From Girardinichthys multiradiatus (taxonomy: Eukaryota; Chordata; Actinopteri; Cyprinodontiformes; Goodeidae): a stretch of 64,000 nucleotides of DNA. The position numbers were made by a program, and so were the translations under genes. The stretch lies in the NCBI RefSeq assembly GCF_021462225.1, contig NC_061817.1, positions 13,507,204 through 13,571,203 on the forward strand, given 5' to 3'. The notes below the pieces were generated by a model that did not search any database, was not told the origin of the DNA, and saw only the letters and a list, made by a program, of their open reading frames with translations. Numbering within the stretch: the first letter of the stretch is position 1; each line of letters begins with the position of its first letter. Positions 10,293 to 23,290 of the stretch are shown here, piece by piece.

Positions 10293-13200
10293 ATGGCTCT
10301 CGACGGGTGTGGAGTCGTCTGCAAATATATGCTCATCATTTTCAACATCATCTTTGCTGTAAGTGTAATTAAAAAGCCGCTAGACTAAGAGGCGGAACAG
10401 CGTATGGGTGGTTTATTAAAAGATGCAGGGAGCGAAAGCGCACTCTGCTGCGTATGTTTGATACAGTTGAGACCACATGATGCGAGAGTTAGGTTTCGTT
10501 TTTTCTCAAATGCCTGCTTCCTTTTTCAAAGTTAATACTTAGTGTTTTGGGAGAGATTATTCCTTCTACTACGTGGCATCTGCACCCAACAGTTATGTTT
10601 ATGTTTTACACTTAGTGTGAACAGTTTATTTCCCCAAAGACTACCATGATTAAATTTGATTTAGTTAAAACAAAAAAAAGCAATAAACTTTAAACTTGCT
10701 TTTTTATCTGTTTCAGTTGGCTGATAGTAAGACTAGTCATTACAGCTAGACACCTCATACCAAAAACAGGAACTTATCTTACTACTATACATAATTGTTG
10801 GGAGAACAATGACCAAATACAGTAAAATATGCAAGTTCGTGTATTTTACTGGATGTTTAGTGAGATAATTGTAATTGCAGATGGAATTGTTCAACTTGTT
10901 ACCTTTGACATGGGTAAATAAATATATTGCATGAGTTGATACCACAATAATCATATATTGGGCAGCCTTTAAAAGTCCATGTATATTAAAAACTCTGCAT
11001 TTAGTTTCATTTCTTAGCGTCAGACAACATTTTACACAGAGGAGGGAGTTGCGTTGCAATCCTTCACAAAATGGTTCCCCTGTAAAAGAAAAGTTATTTC
11101 CGGCTGTGGTTGTTTCTTATTTTTCTAAGAAAAACCATGAGATGATTTTATGCTTTAACCTGGTGTTGCTTCTTCTTGGCAGGTGGTGGGGTTTGCTTTT
11201 TTGGGCCTTGGCCTGTGGCTCAGATGCAGCGAGAACACCCGTGGAATCTTTACAATAGGTGAACCCGACTCCAGCACTTTTGTCACAGGTTTGTGCACGG
11301 CCACGATCTTTTAATAGAGAGTATGTTTTCACATCCTTGTTTAATAAACGCTGTCTCTGTTTCCTTTGTAATCAGGTGTGACTGTAATGATCGCTCTTGG
11401 CATAGTCATGCTGATCGTGGTGTTGTTCGGAGACTATGGCGCCTGCAATGAAAAAAGATGTGCTCTGCAAGTGGTGAGAAAATGCATCCAGCACACACAC
11501 ATAAAAAAATCTAGATGGTCCAGTGGGAAAAAAATAAATAAAAAAACGCTACAAAAGGAGTTTTGCATCTTTTCGACTTTATCTACATTACATCATTGTT
11601 ATGGCAAAGATAAGACATATACAGGGACCGGAAGGCTCAACACGCTACCCTTGTAAACAGACTCAAAGATGTTTCTATTACACCTGTAAGACTAATTTAT
11701 GTGCCAGTGATTCAGAGGCGACGGTCAGTGAAGGAGCCGCACTGTGATGCGTCAGAACAACGGAGAATTATATTGAAAGCAGACTCAGAATGATCAAATC
11801 TTCAGCATGTATAAAAACCAAAAATACAATGGTTTTGCATTAAACAGGGGTTTTGGGATTCTGAACCTTGGACTTGCTTTGACTCGTAGCCTTAAAGTTT
11901 TCTTTTTCAGTTATTTCGTTACTGTCAGACTCGGAGTGTTTCACACCTGCCACTAATGGTCCAAGTCAAGTCAAGTTTATTTATATACTGCTTTTCAGCA
12001 ACAAGGCACTCAAAGCGCTGTACATGAGGACTCTGGTCCACTTCAAATGGACCAGAGTTTGTTTCCGCCCTTGGTCAGGACCTTTTGTGCAGGTGTGAAT
12101 ACACTCGAACCCTGGACTGAACCAAACAACCGTAGTGGGTCTCGGTCAGCTTTCAAACGGACTCTAGTGTGGTTCGCTTATGGTGAGAATATGAACCGGC
12201 CCCGATCCAACCCAACTACAGAAAATATACATCTCTGAAATCATACCTGATCAGACGTCTGTTCCTTAGCAATGTTGCTACCACGATGGTGTGGGTCAGG
12301 GCACACAGAGCACATCTTGTCCTTCGGCACACATTCGCAGATGGCGTTCCAAATGCAGTGTGAATGCTGTAAGCTGAATTTTTTTTTTAGCTGAAAGCTG
12401 GCAGAAACAAGCTGAAATTGACAGCAGAAAATCTGCTGAAATCTGATAAATTAGTAGAAATAGCAGAAACAGCAAAGACAAACTGTCATCTGATCTCTTT
12501 GAGCAGAAAGACTATTATCTATAAAACAGCTTAACAATGTAAAGTTACCTCAAAACTACTTGTTGAAAGAGTTGTTGAAATGCAAGAACTGACAAAAACT
12601 TTAAAAAAGCAGGAAAGAGCTGCCATAGATGAGCTGAAAAAGCATAGACTGAAGCAAAAATATAGCCTAAGAAGTTGAAGTCAGTGGTAAAAAACATAAC
12701 AAATTGCAGAAAGTTCAGAAAAAAAGGATCTAACAACAAATACTCTGAAGAAACACAAAAACAAACAAGAAATTGCCTAAAAAACACACGTGTTCTTCAG
12801 CTAAGAGACAAGAGAGGAGAAAGAGAAGCTAAAATGATAACATTAGCATATTGGCTATTACTAGCATGGAGGCTGATATTAATTTAAACCACCTACCATG
12901 CAAAAAGCAATGTATAAGCTAAAATGAGCTAAAATGCTAATGCTTACTACAGCATATATTCAAAAGTCTATGAAATTGCCGTTTAAAATTATTCACTGCA
13001 TTGCTTTGGCAGTCGCCTATAAATAAAGAGTCCAGTTTAGAGATGTGTAGTAATAGGTGCCACCAGGCAATGGCACGGGAGTCAGGCCACTCACTGTTCT
13101 CCCTTCATTGCTATGGCAGGCCCCAACTAAGGAATGTTGAGACTTTTATTTTGTAAATATCAGTGAGTTTATTTTGAAAGGATAAAGTAGATCCATTTCC

Positions 13201-16200
13201 ATCACAGAGTCCCAGCAATAGTGTTAAGACCAATGCTGTAATTATCGCTGTGTGAAATATGAAAACGTTTATTTTGTAGGGTATGTCTAGGTGTTGTTTT
13301 GAAAGTCCAGTATAGTTGTCGTTTTAGGTCTGGCGTACTTCCACTAAATATAAAGAACCTGCTTGCTATTCTAAAATCATTGTGTATGCTATTATCAGCT
13401 TAAAAAATCAATACAAACTATGGAACGCTGAGGCTTTTATTTTGAAAGTTTCAGTAAGACTTATTTCAAAGGACTAGCATAGTCCCATTTCCAACACTGG
13501 GTGAACTCCAACAGTAGTGTAATGCCCAATCATGCAATGATATAGTGGATAATTTTGAAATTTCATGCGATTTTGGGAAGGACAGTTTTGGTACTCCTAA
13601 ACAAACCTTTTTTATGACAAAATGATAAAATGTATCAAAAATAATTCCTTCACTGATTGTGCCAGCAAAGTCTGAAGATTAATTGGTGCAAAGCTCATGT
13701 CTCTAACTTGAACGGTTTAGGAGCGGCGGCGATTCGAAAACATGTGAGTTTAAGGACTTTTTTGCTCAGATTTTTTCTGAAATTCCTATAGGTTTTCCAT
13801 TCAGGCTGTGTTGACTTTGCGTTGCTCCCGGGCGTCGTGCATGAAATCTGTTAGTCCCACATTAATGAGGGTGACATTTTCTGAATCGCAAAAGAGCATC
13901 CTACACGTTGATACATAATTTGTGCCAGTAGAGTGAAAATTGAGCGAGTGAGGAGAGTTTGTTTGTTCTTACTCAGGTTATTCAACAACCTAAAGCGTAC
14001 ACTCTACCAACTGACGAATTCCGCCATAGGATTACATTATAAAATGAAAAACATCAAAAATCTTGCCTAAAATTTGAATCGCAATTGTAGAAGAACCGTA
14101 ATAGATATCAAAAAGCTGAATCATTTGAAGATAGCCTATTGTCTTGTGAACATGTTAAAAGTTGAATGGTGTTTCTTGCTGAAAGTATGCAGAAGTAGTA
14201 AGCTGTTAAAGAGCACAAAGTTTTAGCTGAATTATGCAGAATTTTTAGGATTTTTTATTCATTTCAATGGACCAAAAATCGGCACAAAAAGCTGAATATT
14301 TTAAAAAGTATTAATACCAAAAGTCATAGCCGTAATGTCCTAAATGAGCTGAACATTTTAAAAATTGAATGGCTGAAATAGCACAAAGTATGAAGGAGGA
14401 GATAGGTGCCAAAAAAATGTTAGATATAGATAATAATAAAGAGAAACAGGATCTCTTTCTAGTTGTGTGAAAGCCTCAGCATTCACACAACTAGAAAGTT
14501 GCAAAACCTGCAATGATTGAGCAGTTCTTGACCCTCACAATGGTTTTGCTGCTGTAATAACTGCTAAATATGCAGAGCAGAAATGTAGCAAGCATTGCTT
14601 CCATGATAGTTTTCCTCTGTTTCTGGGACTGTGCTCTGTCCGGCCCCATCATTTCTGTCCAATGGGAGCAACGATCATCATATGCGTGGCTTTGTTTACG
14701 AGTTATAGTTCAAAAAGTACAACGTGAGAGCGAACCACACCAAATGAAAAAAAAGAAAGTCCTCTTTTGGTTCCTCTGGTGCTAAATTACCAAGCAGCTT
14801 CATTCAGTGTGGTATATTAATCAGTTTCTTCGTTTCCCTTCAGTTCTCTGTTCTGGTCTTCCTTCTGGCCATAGCTGAATTTGCTGTCGGAGGACTTGCT
14901 TGGTCTAACCGCATGGAGGTAAAAGCAAAATACTTTTGGCTTACATACATCTTTTAGAAACCAAATATTTCTGATTCTAATTATGTGTTTGGATTTTCCT
15001 CCCCAAGGCTGGACTGCACCTAGGCAAGTTCTATGTTAGTTTATATGAACGCTACGTGATGAGCCAGGACCCAGCAATCGGTGTCATTCTCACATTCATC
15101 CAAAACTCAGTAAGTGGGCACTATTCCCTTGTTTTCAATATAAAATTCTTTGATATGTATTTGTGTTATTATGCTGATGCAGTTTAAAATGTAAGGATTA
15201 TTTCTTTGGGAATATATGTCTTTTTCTGGGAGTTCTCACTAACCTCTGTTTTCTTTGTTGTCCTCTGCTCTGAAGCTGCATTGCTGTGGAATAACTGGAG
15301 TCTCAGTAATTGAGATCGGGCAGCAGACCTGCCCTAAACCATCTGGTTTCTTTGAGCACATCAAAATGGATGTAAGTGGGGTCCATGGAGTCGGGCTTTT
15401 TTTAATGATCATGATCACACTGATTGCCAAATAACTTAGTCTTGATGTTTAGTGTCTTTCAAAAAAATCTTGGCACTCCACAACCATAACCTTTAAAGTA
15501 TTTTAATGGAGTATTTTAATGGAATTTTGTGTTTTAGAGAAGCACAAAGTAGTGCATAATTGTGACTAAAAAAAGTAAAGGATTCACGCTTTTCGGACTT
15601 TTTGGAACTACAAACCAGAAGGGCTGAACGTATTTGTGGTCGGGCCCATGCAGTTGCTCCTCAACACTTTGCCCACACCCACTCCTCCTTTTCAGCTCCT
15701 GCACTTATGGGACACATTAAACATTGAACTTTTTGGCCTACATTCCCATACCTGTGGTAAAACACGGTGATGGCGGGATCATGTGTGGGTGCTCTTTTTC
15801 ACAAGCAGGGAAGATAATCTGAATTTAAGGGGAAGATGGATGGAGCGAGATACAGAATGATCCTGGAATACAAGCTGACTCGGGTGAATGTTCAACTATA
15901 CTGGAATGGTTCCCATGGCCCAGTTAAAGTCCAGATCTAAATTCTAGAGAATCTAGAGCAAGACTGGACAACTGATTTTTACAGACAATCTCCATCCAAT
16001 CTGACAGAGCTTGAGATATTTTGCAAGGCGAATGGGCAAAAGGTTTGGTTGCTAGATATGCAAAGCATCTACAGGTCCTTCTCAAAATATTAGTATATTG
16101 TGATAAAGTTCATTATTTTCCATAATGTCATGATGAAAATTTAACATTCATATATTTTAGATTCATTGCACACTAACTGAAATATTTCAGGTCTTTCATT

Positions 16201-19049
16201 GTCTTAATACAGATGATTTTGGCATACAGCTCATGAAAACCCAAAATTCCTATTTCACAAAATTAGCATATCATTAAAAGGGTCTCTAAACGAGCTATGA
16301 ACCTAATCATCTGAATCAACGAGTTAACTCTAAACACCTGCAAAAGATTCCTGAGGCCTTTAAAACTCCCAGCCTGGTTCATCACTCAAAACCCCAATCA
16401 TGGGTAAGACTGCCGACCTGACTGCTGTCCAGAAGGCCACTATTGACACCCTCAAGCAAGAGGGTAAGACACAGAAAGACATTTCTGAACGAATAGGTTG
16501 TTCCCAGAGTGCTGTATCAAGGCACCTCAGTGGGAAGTCTGTGGGAAGGAAAAAGTGTGGCAGAAAACGCTGCACAACGAGAAGAGGTGACAGGACCCTG
16601 AGGAAGATTGTGGAGAAGGGCCGATTCCAGACCTTGGGGGACCTGCGGAAGCAGTGGACTGAGTCTGGAGTAGAAACATCCAGAGCCACCGTGCACAGGC
16701 GTGTGCAGGAAATGGGCTACAGGTGCCGCATTCCCCAGGTCAAGCCACTTTTGAACCAGAAACAGCGGCAGAAGCGCCTGACCTGAGCTACAGAGAAGCA
16801 GCACTGGACTGTTGCTCAGTGGTCCAAAGTACTTTTTTCAGATGAAAGCAAATTCTGCATGTCATTCGGAAATCAAGGTGCCAGAGTCTGGAGGAAGACT
16901 GGGGAGAAGGAAATGCCAAAATGCCAGAAGTCCAGTGTCAAGTACCCACAGTCAGTGATGGTCTGGGGTGCCGTGTCAGCTGCTGGTGTTGGTCCACTGT
17001 GTTTTATCAAGGGCAGGGTCAATGCAGCTAGCTATCAGGAGATTTTGGAGCACTTCATGCTTCCATCTGCTGAAAAGCTTTATGGAGATGAAGATTTCAT
17101 TTTTCAGCACGACCTGGCACCTGCTTACAGTGCCAAAACCACTGGTAAATGGTTTACTGACCATGGTATCACTGTGCTCAATTGGCCTGCCAACTCTCCT
17201 GACCTGAACCCCAAAGAGAATCTGTGGGATATTGTGAAGAGAACGTTGAGAGACTCAAGACCCAACACTCTGGATGAGGTAAAGGCCGCTATCGAAGCAT
17301 CCTGGGCCTCCATAAGACCTCAGCAGTGCCACAGGCTGATTGCCTCCATGCCACGCCGCATTGAAGCAGTCATTTCTGCCAAAGGATTCCCGACCAAGTA
17401 TTGAGTGCATAACTGTACATGATTATTTGAAGGTTGACGTTTTTTGTATTAAAAACACTTTTCTTTTATTGGTCGGATGAAATATGCTAATTTTGTGAGA
17501 TAGGAAATTTGGGTTTTCATGAGCTGTATGCCAAAATCATCCGTATTAAGACAATAAAAGACCTGAAATATTTCAGTTAGTGTGCAATGAATCTAAAATA
17601 TATGAATGTTAAATTTTCATCATTACATTATGGAAAATAATGAACTTTATCACAATATGCTAATATTTTGAGAAGGACCTGTAGAGATGCAACCCAAAAG
17701 ATTTGAAGAGGTTGTTGCAGTTAAGTTAGTTCCAGAAAGTATCGACTCACAATTCTGTTCTACTCAGCCTTGGTCTATCTCATAAAATCCCAATGAAACA
17801 CATTAACGGTCATGTTTGCAACACGACGAAATGTGAAAATTGTTAAAAGGAGTGTTTCTTGCAAGAATGTCCACACATATCTGACTTCCTAAATGACTTG
17901 TACTCTTGTTTTTTACTATTGTGAAGAGGGGCAATGAGAAATAGGTTTCTGTGTCACATCATGATTCTAGCCCAAGGAAACTGGAAGTCATGGATGACTA
18001 GTTAAAGTTTATAGACATTCTGGTCATCTTAAAAAAGTATCAGATGCCAATCATTGTGCCACTGCTGATTTTGTTAAGAATAGTTTGTTAGGATGGAGTT
18101 TTTCCCACCACTTGAAAAAAAGCACTCAAAACTTTTGTTTGATTGTATTATTGACAAAACAAATAAGAGTATTTGAAGGCTTTTTACACTGTAAAAGAGG
18201 AGGGATCTGTAATTACCATCAGAAATGTATATAATGACCTTAATGCTTATTAGAAATGTATTTTTATTCTTGTAAACTGATGACAGCGCTGACATGTAGG
18301 ATTGCTTGTAGAGCTCTCACCAGTGGAAAAACCAACGGTGGTTGCTGCTCATGGACTTGTTCTGTAACATCTGGGTTCGGTGTTGTATGTTGAGTGCTCA
18401 CAGCTTCTTCTGTCCTCCCACAGAGCTGTCCCATTACCATTGTAACGGTCTTTGACAGCAGGGCACCACTAGTGATGGGCATATTCATCGGAACTGGAGC
18501 TCTTCTGGTAGGCAAATGCTGGATATTTGTTTGTTAAAAGTAGGAAGTCAAGGTTCATTCAAAAAACAGAAAACAGACAAACTTAGCATCTTTATACTGA
18601 CAAAAGTGTGAAATATTTGTTTGGTTAGTTTGGTATTTCATTTTGCTGTAAACTACAACTATTTAAAATACAGTGAGACTCCTCTAAACACTGTCAACAA
18701 GCTTCAGTTTGTGTTTTGTTTTGCTCATGTCTGTGAGTCTGATCATCTTTCTTCTCCTACCCCACCCACCCCCACTTTTGTTTGTCATTTTATTTCATTT
18801 TTTTCTACTTTTCTCTATCGTTGCTTCCAAAAGATTGTAGCTGTGATTTGCAGCGGAGTGCTCAGTTCACAGATTCACCGAGTCTCCTCATCTCCTCAGT
18901 ACATTATCCTGAGTCCAAGCACTCCCTCCCTGGCGGCCCCTCAGCCGTATCCTCCGCATGTCACTGTGTCCAACAACTCCTTCCCTGATCAGGACCCCGT
19001 GGTCTTCACACCCCTGCCTGCGGTCAACATTCCCTTAGCTCAGGCTTAG
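10293..19049 (+). CDS. CD9-like tetraspanin gene 1 (isoform with exon 8a, 280 aa)
   Basis: Four-pass membrane protein that organises tetraspanin microdomains. Coding exons: 10293-10358, 11183-11288, 11376-11473, 14844-14918, 15008-15109, 15276-15371, 18424-18507, 18834-19049. All have AG/GT borders and matching phases. TM1 runs CKYMLIIFNIIFA into exon 2; TM2 is IALGIVMLIVVLFG; TM3 is VLVFLLAIAEFAVGGLAW; TM4 spans the exon 7/8 join. The large loop has the tetraspanin CCG motif (LHCCGITG) plus two further cysteines (QQTCP, DSCP), four in all as in CD9. Exon 8a adds a 71-residue end including a Pro-rich tail with YIIL, a possible YxxPhi endocytic signal. The class assignment (CD9/TSPAN2/TSPAN8-like) is firm; the exact orthologue is not. 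Introns hold Tc1 copy C and older relics. Confidence 0.9.
11961..12240 (+). repeat. Dispersed fish repeats in intron 3 of tetraspanin gene 1
   Basis: First comes TCAAGTTTATTTATATACTG...CAACAAGGCACTCAAAG (about 11966-12020), a common teleost repeat. It is followed from about 12030 by a second repeat with TGGTTCGCTTATGGTGAGAA. That second repeat is related to copies at about 49718-50050 and 54450-54785. Confidence 0.5.
12370..14500. repeat. AGCTGAAA-rich composite repeat with internal duplication and palindrome
   Basis: The intron carries many imperfect AGCTGAAA/AGCAGAAA phrases (12370-12970 and 14100-14400). Two diverged direct copies of a roughly 110-bp unit (about 13137-13245 and 13430-13545, each with CTTTTATTTTG and CCATTTCCA) lie between. 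It ends near a perfect 17-bp inverted repeat, CTTTCTAGTTGTGTGAA at 14455-14471 and its complement at 14482-14498, with a 10-base loop. It is probably a non-autonomous element of unknown class; limits are approximate. Confidence 0.4.
16072..17681 (+). mobile_element. Tc1-like 1.6-kb family, copy C (1610 bp)
   Basis: Complete element in intron 6 of tetraspanin gene 1, same orientation as the gene. TA flanks at 16070-16071 and 17682-17683. Both 200-bp inverted repeats are intact with small differences. It sits inside an older Tc1 relic. Confidence 0.95.
16400..17404 (+). pseudogene. Tc1-like transposase with internal nonsense codon (copy C)
   Basis: The frame equals that of copy A except for a TGG to TGA change at 16784-16786 (tryptophan of RLTWATEK becomes a stop). 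This ends translation after 128 residues, after the DNA-binding region and before the catalytic domain. The remaining frame is open to the natural stop at 17404. A truncated DNA-binding-only product could still bind family ends, but that is speculation. Other changes include NPKENLW for NPIENLW next to the catalytic glutamate. Confidence 0.93.
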
Positions 19050-19559
19050 GTGGCTTCTCGTCAGATTTCAGTCTCGCTTCTGCGATTTATGCTATTCCAC
19101 AATGCTCGGACGTGACAAACCCTTTGCTTCTCCCAGCATTATCACACATGATCTTTATACTCCCTTAGATATCGAACAGTTAAAACATCCTTCCCAGTTT
19201 TGGGAAGTCATTCTCAAAGAAAGGTTAGAACATAGAACTTCATTACTTTTTCAGAACAAGAATTGGGTGCACAAGTTTGAATTCATCTGGGATTTCCTTC
19301 AATTTACCAGGGTCTAAATTATACATAAACACTTCACCTAACATCTGGTTAGTTATCCTTTAACACTTTGCAGAGAAACCACACACATAAGCAAGCTCCT
19401 GGCATGATTCTGGCTGGATATTTGACCAATCCTCTTATCAGAATTGATACAGCTCATCTAAATTGGTTTATTTCCTGGAAATAACCTGGTTTGGGAGTAC
19501 AGTCCATAAATTATGAAAGGGAATGTGGTCATGCTTATTTTTTTCCTGCTTTACCTATA

Positions 19560-20300
19560 TCAAAGGCACTTTCATATGTTCGGGATCATTGACGAAGTAA
19601 AAGAATTATGTCCAAGTTCAAACCATCTGACACAAACTGTCTCCCTCAGAGGAAAGGAAATTAGTAAGGATGAGCAGGACAAGTCCTGGAACCACCAGGA
19701 TGAAAGAGAACCAGTGTCACTTTCCACAGTCTGCTTGTACAGAGAGTGCCGACGAAATGGTTTTATGGTCAGATAAAGCAAAGATGTAGCTGTTTGGAAT
19801 GTTTCAAAGATTCAAGGGGGCCTTTCGAACCTAAAAACACTGAACCAACTGTACAGCATAGTGGTGGCAGCATCATGCTGTTGGTCTGTTGAGGAATACA
19901 GACTGGATAGAAATGTTCCAGCGTCACCTCAAATCAACAGTTAGCAAGTGGAACCCTAGACATAGTTGAGTCTAGCAGGACAGCTTTTGGAGAGGTTAAA
20001 AGAAAAGCAGGCTAACATTAGGCATCTCTAAAGGTCCTGACTTTGAACATTTATGGACTATGCTTAAAGTCCAGTTTGTGCCAGGAATGTGTTAATGAAC
20101 TCTGCCATTTCTGATAAGATTTATGAAATATTTGCATGTCAGAAGCTTGTTGGTGGCTTCTCTGCAACCTGTTAAGGGACAGTTAACCAGATATTGGCGA
20201 CGTTGTTGGTTTATATTTCTGACCCTCTGTGGATTAGAGAAGATCCATATTATTTTCAAACTCTTGGATCCAATTGGTTTAGGAATCAAAAATGAATGAC
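19560..20300 (+). pseudogene. Decayed Tc1-like element between exons 8a and 8b
   Basis: Contains the recognisable GTGGTGGCAGCATCATGCTG phrase (about 19861) and earlier transposase remnants (ACCAGGATGAAAGAGAACCAG), all out of frame. It separates the two alternative terminal exons of tetraspanin gene 1. Limits are approximate. Confidence 0.55.
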
Positions 20301-20869
20301 TGCTGTTTCACAAATACAGGCAGCATTCACCTTTATTTCCCCAAATCTACATCTAAAACCTTTTTCTCTTTTTATCTAACAGATGTTAATATAACAGGTC
20401 TAGATTTTGTCCTTCAAATGTTTTCTTTGTTGTCACAGAACACGCTCCCATTTCAGCTTCATATATGCTTTTTTGTGATTTGTGGGCAAATCATCAGCAG
20501 CAGGCTTGAAACTTTATCATTAATTCTTAAGTAATCAGACAGCTGGTTTAAATTGTGTGATGTCGCAAAGGTGGAAGCAGGTTGTTCACAGCACCCTGGC
20601 CTTTATGCATAAATGTAGGAGCCTGGCATTAAAATCCTTCCTGAACAATCAGATCTCAGCCACGGTGCAACAAACACATAAAACAGCTGGACTAAGGCAG
20701 AAAAAGGGCTCCCAGAACATCCACGCCTGTAGGGGGTCTGATTGAAGCCCGTTTTCAGCCAGTCTTGAGTGTGTTTAGAGCTGGCTAGATCAGACCACCC
20801 AGGAGGGATGGGTGGGGCCTCCATCCTTTTGCTGTTCTTTACTTCCCTCCTTCTGTGTCTGCATGACAG

Positions 20870-20959
20870 ATTACTGCCCTGGTCTGCGCTGGTTACCTCC
20901 TGGAGCAGATCAAGAAAGCACATCAGCAGATCAACACTTACTATTCGACTGTGTACTAA
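20870..20959 (+). CDS. Alternative last exon 8b of tetraspanin gene 1
   Basis: After a pyrimidine-rich tract and CAG acceptor (20867-20869), an open 29-codon exon encodes ITALVCAGYLLEQIKK and ends YYSTVY then TAA. It joins exon 7 (phase 0, ending GTGALL) to complete TM4 and give a 238-residue protein, the usual tetraspanin size. Exon 8a at 18834 fills the same role, so the two are mutually exclusive ends. The 8b tail is short and ends in tyrosines rather than being Pro-rich. Possible polyadenylation signals follow at 21517-21522 and 21808-21813. Use of the exon in mRNA is inferred. Confidence 0.7.
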   Translation: MTALVCAGYLLEQIKKAHQQINTYYSTVY

Positions 20960-22960
20960 GAGGGGGGGGGGAGGCATGTTGACCCTCACCCTCCTCTGCT
21001 TCATCTTCAGTGACCATCGCTGAGAACTTAAAAGGTATTCCAAACCAGCAAAACAAGCCTGCAGGCTATCAATCTGACAATGCAAACACAAAGATTTATC
21101 TGCAAACCTTACAAGCAAAACCACACGGAGCCTTTTTTATAAAACAGGAATGCATGGAACCATGTTAAATGTTAGCTCTATTCTTTCTGTTCACAGTTTT
21201 TATGCTTTTAGGTGAGATTGTTTTAGGTAACTGTTTTAGAACTGAGACACTGATGAACATCACTGTCAGAAATGTAAAAGGTAAAAAGGGAATCATGTTG
21301 ATGAACTCAAACCTTCAGAAGTTTTGATTTCATTGAAGTGAAATTATAAAATCAAACCTTTAATTTTAGCTGATCCTTTGTTTGTTAACCTAACCAATCA
21401 CAGCAGCAATTAAGTTTTTGTCATGTGCAATGCTGTCGTTTTTGTATTTGTATTTTGTCGTTTTTGTATTAAAAACTGCATTTCTTTTAAGGACCACAGG
21501 ATTAGCCAGAACGTTGAATAAAGTCCTTGGGTATGTGCCAGCACCTATGATCTCGAAAAAAACCAAACATTTTGATGGTGTCTGTAAATCAAAACAGTTA
21601 CATTTGTATAAATTTAAGTTTTTAGAAGCTGAATGCCTCATATTTTTCACATTGTATCGTGTATGCCTGACTACTGCATTGTATTATGTTTAAACTAAAT
21701 ATTTTCTTATGGGTTGTGGCTTTGTATGTTTCCATAAAATAACAGAAGAATGTGCATCTGTGAAAGTTCCTTTATTTGCTTTTCACATCACTTTTGGGAC
21801 CTTTAAAAATAAATGAAAGTAAAAATAATAGGATTATTTTTACTATATTGTGTGATTTATGCAGTTAGGAAGCTGGTTGAAGTAGCCTAATTTTATAGGA
21901 AAGTATAAGCAGTATATTATTAATACAAGCTGCGCTGTAAACTGGAAAATAGTATGCCACTGTTGCATGTTGCACAGGCGGTAAAGACTGTATTATTGAC
22001 AGCATTGATGATATTGTTCCATTTTGTTACTTGTAAAATATCCTAAGGCCAGCAATAGGAGATGACAGATGGAAACAATGATCTTCAGCTCATTTTTAGA
22101 CATTTCAAAGCAACAAATGGTAAATCTGAGAATATCACTTTTTTAAAACATCACATGCCCTAAAGTAAATAAAACTTTGGGAAAAAAGAAATAAATGGCT
22201 CTGAACTGCAAAAAAGTTTTAAGATTAAGCAGAAAAATAAGGTAATGTCTATTTTCCTGTTATCTCAAAGTTTACTTGAACAGTTTCTTAAAGATACGAT
22301 TCCCAGTGAAGCTAAACTCATGATTCTGTTTGAAGGCAGGATATAGTATAACAATGTGGATCAAAAGTGTTCGGACCCATCAGCTTCTATAGAATGGGGG
22401 CTGCACCAAGACGTACCTTCTGATGTTTGTATCAGGCTGTGGGAGCATGCAGTCATTTTGAACATTAAAACCCATGTGCTTCTTAAAATAGGCATAATAA
22501 ATCAAACTTTTCAGCCACCAGTGAGGATTTGAAGAGTATCCCTGCTGAACATTAGTATTTATTTGTTAAAATGACTATAATTGAAATTCTGTTTTAAGTT
22601 ACTATAGCCACTCATCTTGACCAGGTACTATATATATCTGCCATGAAATTATTTTGTTTTATTTTAGTGGGTTGTTTTAAAGAACAGGAGAAATTGGGTA
22701 ACTCATGCTTTAAATGGCCCTTAGATCACTTTAGGCCACTCCAGGAAGGTGCATTCCTTTAGTAACCATATAGGTTCTTTCCTTCCCTACTAAATATGGC
22801 TCCCAGCTTAGCACTAAGGGTACAACTCGGGTAATACTCTGGTTTTACATGCACATTTTCATCATGCAAAAATATGGCTACACCTCACAATGTTTTTTTT
22901 TATAAAATGTAGTAGAAAATGTCTACTACATTAAGGGAAACGGCCTATTATTATTTTCAG
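20960..22960. other. 3' region of gene 1 and intergenic spacer
   Basis: AATAAA at 21517-21522 and 21808-21813 may end the exon 8b transcript. A segment at about 22350-22470 (TCAAAAGTGTTCGGACCCAT) might be a very old transposon remnant. Nothing else is recognised. Confidence 0.4.
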
Positions 22961-23011
22961 TTCATCCTCCTATCAGGTGATGTTACTGTCTGCACTTCCT
23001 ACGCCTCCTGG

Positions 23012-23050
23012 CCAATGAGAAGCCCGGAATGGAGCAGAGGGCGGAGCGTG
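23012..23050 (+). promoter_or_regulatory. Probable promoter elements of tetraspanin gene 2
   Basis: CCAAT at 23012-23016 (TGGCCAATGAG) is followed by a GC-rich patch (AGAGGGCGGAGCG, 23036-23048), the same arrangement as upstream of gene 1. A likely acceptor (GTTTAG ending 23280) puts ATG 23291 ten bases into the next exon. Confidence 0.45.
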
Positions 23051-23290
23051 CTACCTGTTGAAGAAAGAAAAGCCCAGCAGCTGAATAAGCTGTTTCACAT
23101 AAACTATTTCATTTATGGCTAATACTTTTACAGCCGTCACTCTTCAGTAACCGTTCGAGTCTTTTATCAACAGGAGGACGATGCAAGCAGCTTAATTAGT
23201 CAGATTTACCCCCCGCAAAAAAACATCTACCCTTGCTTAGTTTGAATTCTACAATATTTGTTATTTTGATATCTGTTTAGTCTCGGAGCG

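Larger units (their letters stand above)
15451..17870 (+). pseudogene. Decayed Tc1-like element interrupted by copy C
   Basis: Left part 15451-16069 has a degenerate terminal region (AGAAGCACAAAGTAGTGCATAAT) and transposase remnants (AAACACGGTGATGGCGGGATC; GGCCCAGTTAAAGTCCAGAT). The right part resumes after copy C at 17684 with GAGATGCAACCCAAAAGATT and the C-terminal region. Many stops are present. Copy C therefore inserted into an older Tc1. Confidence 0.7.

Noticed and set aside
20603..21124. 173-codon - strand frame over exon 8b
   Set aside because: It overlaps the coding exon on the opposite strand and its text has no family features; the + strand exon explains the region better.
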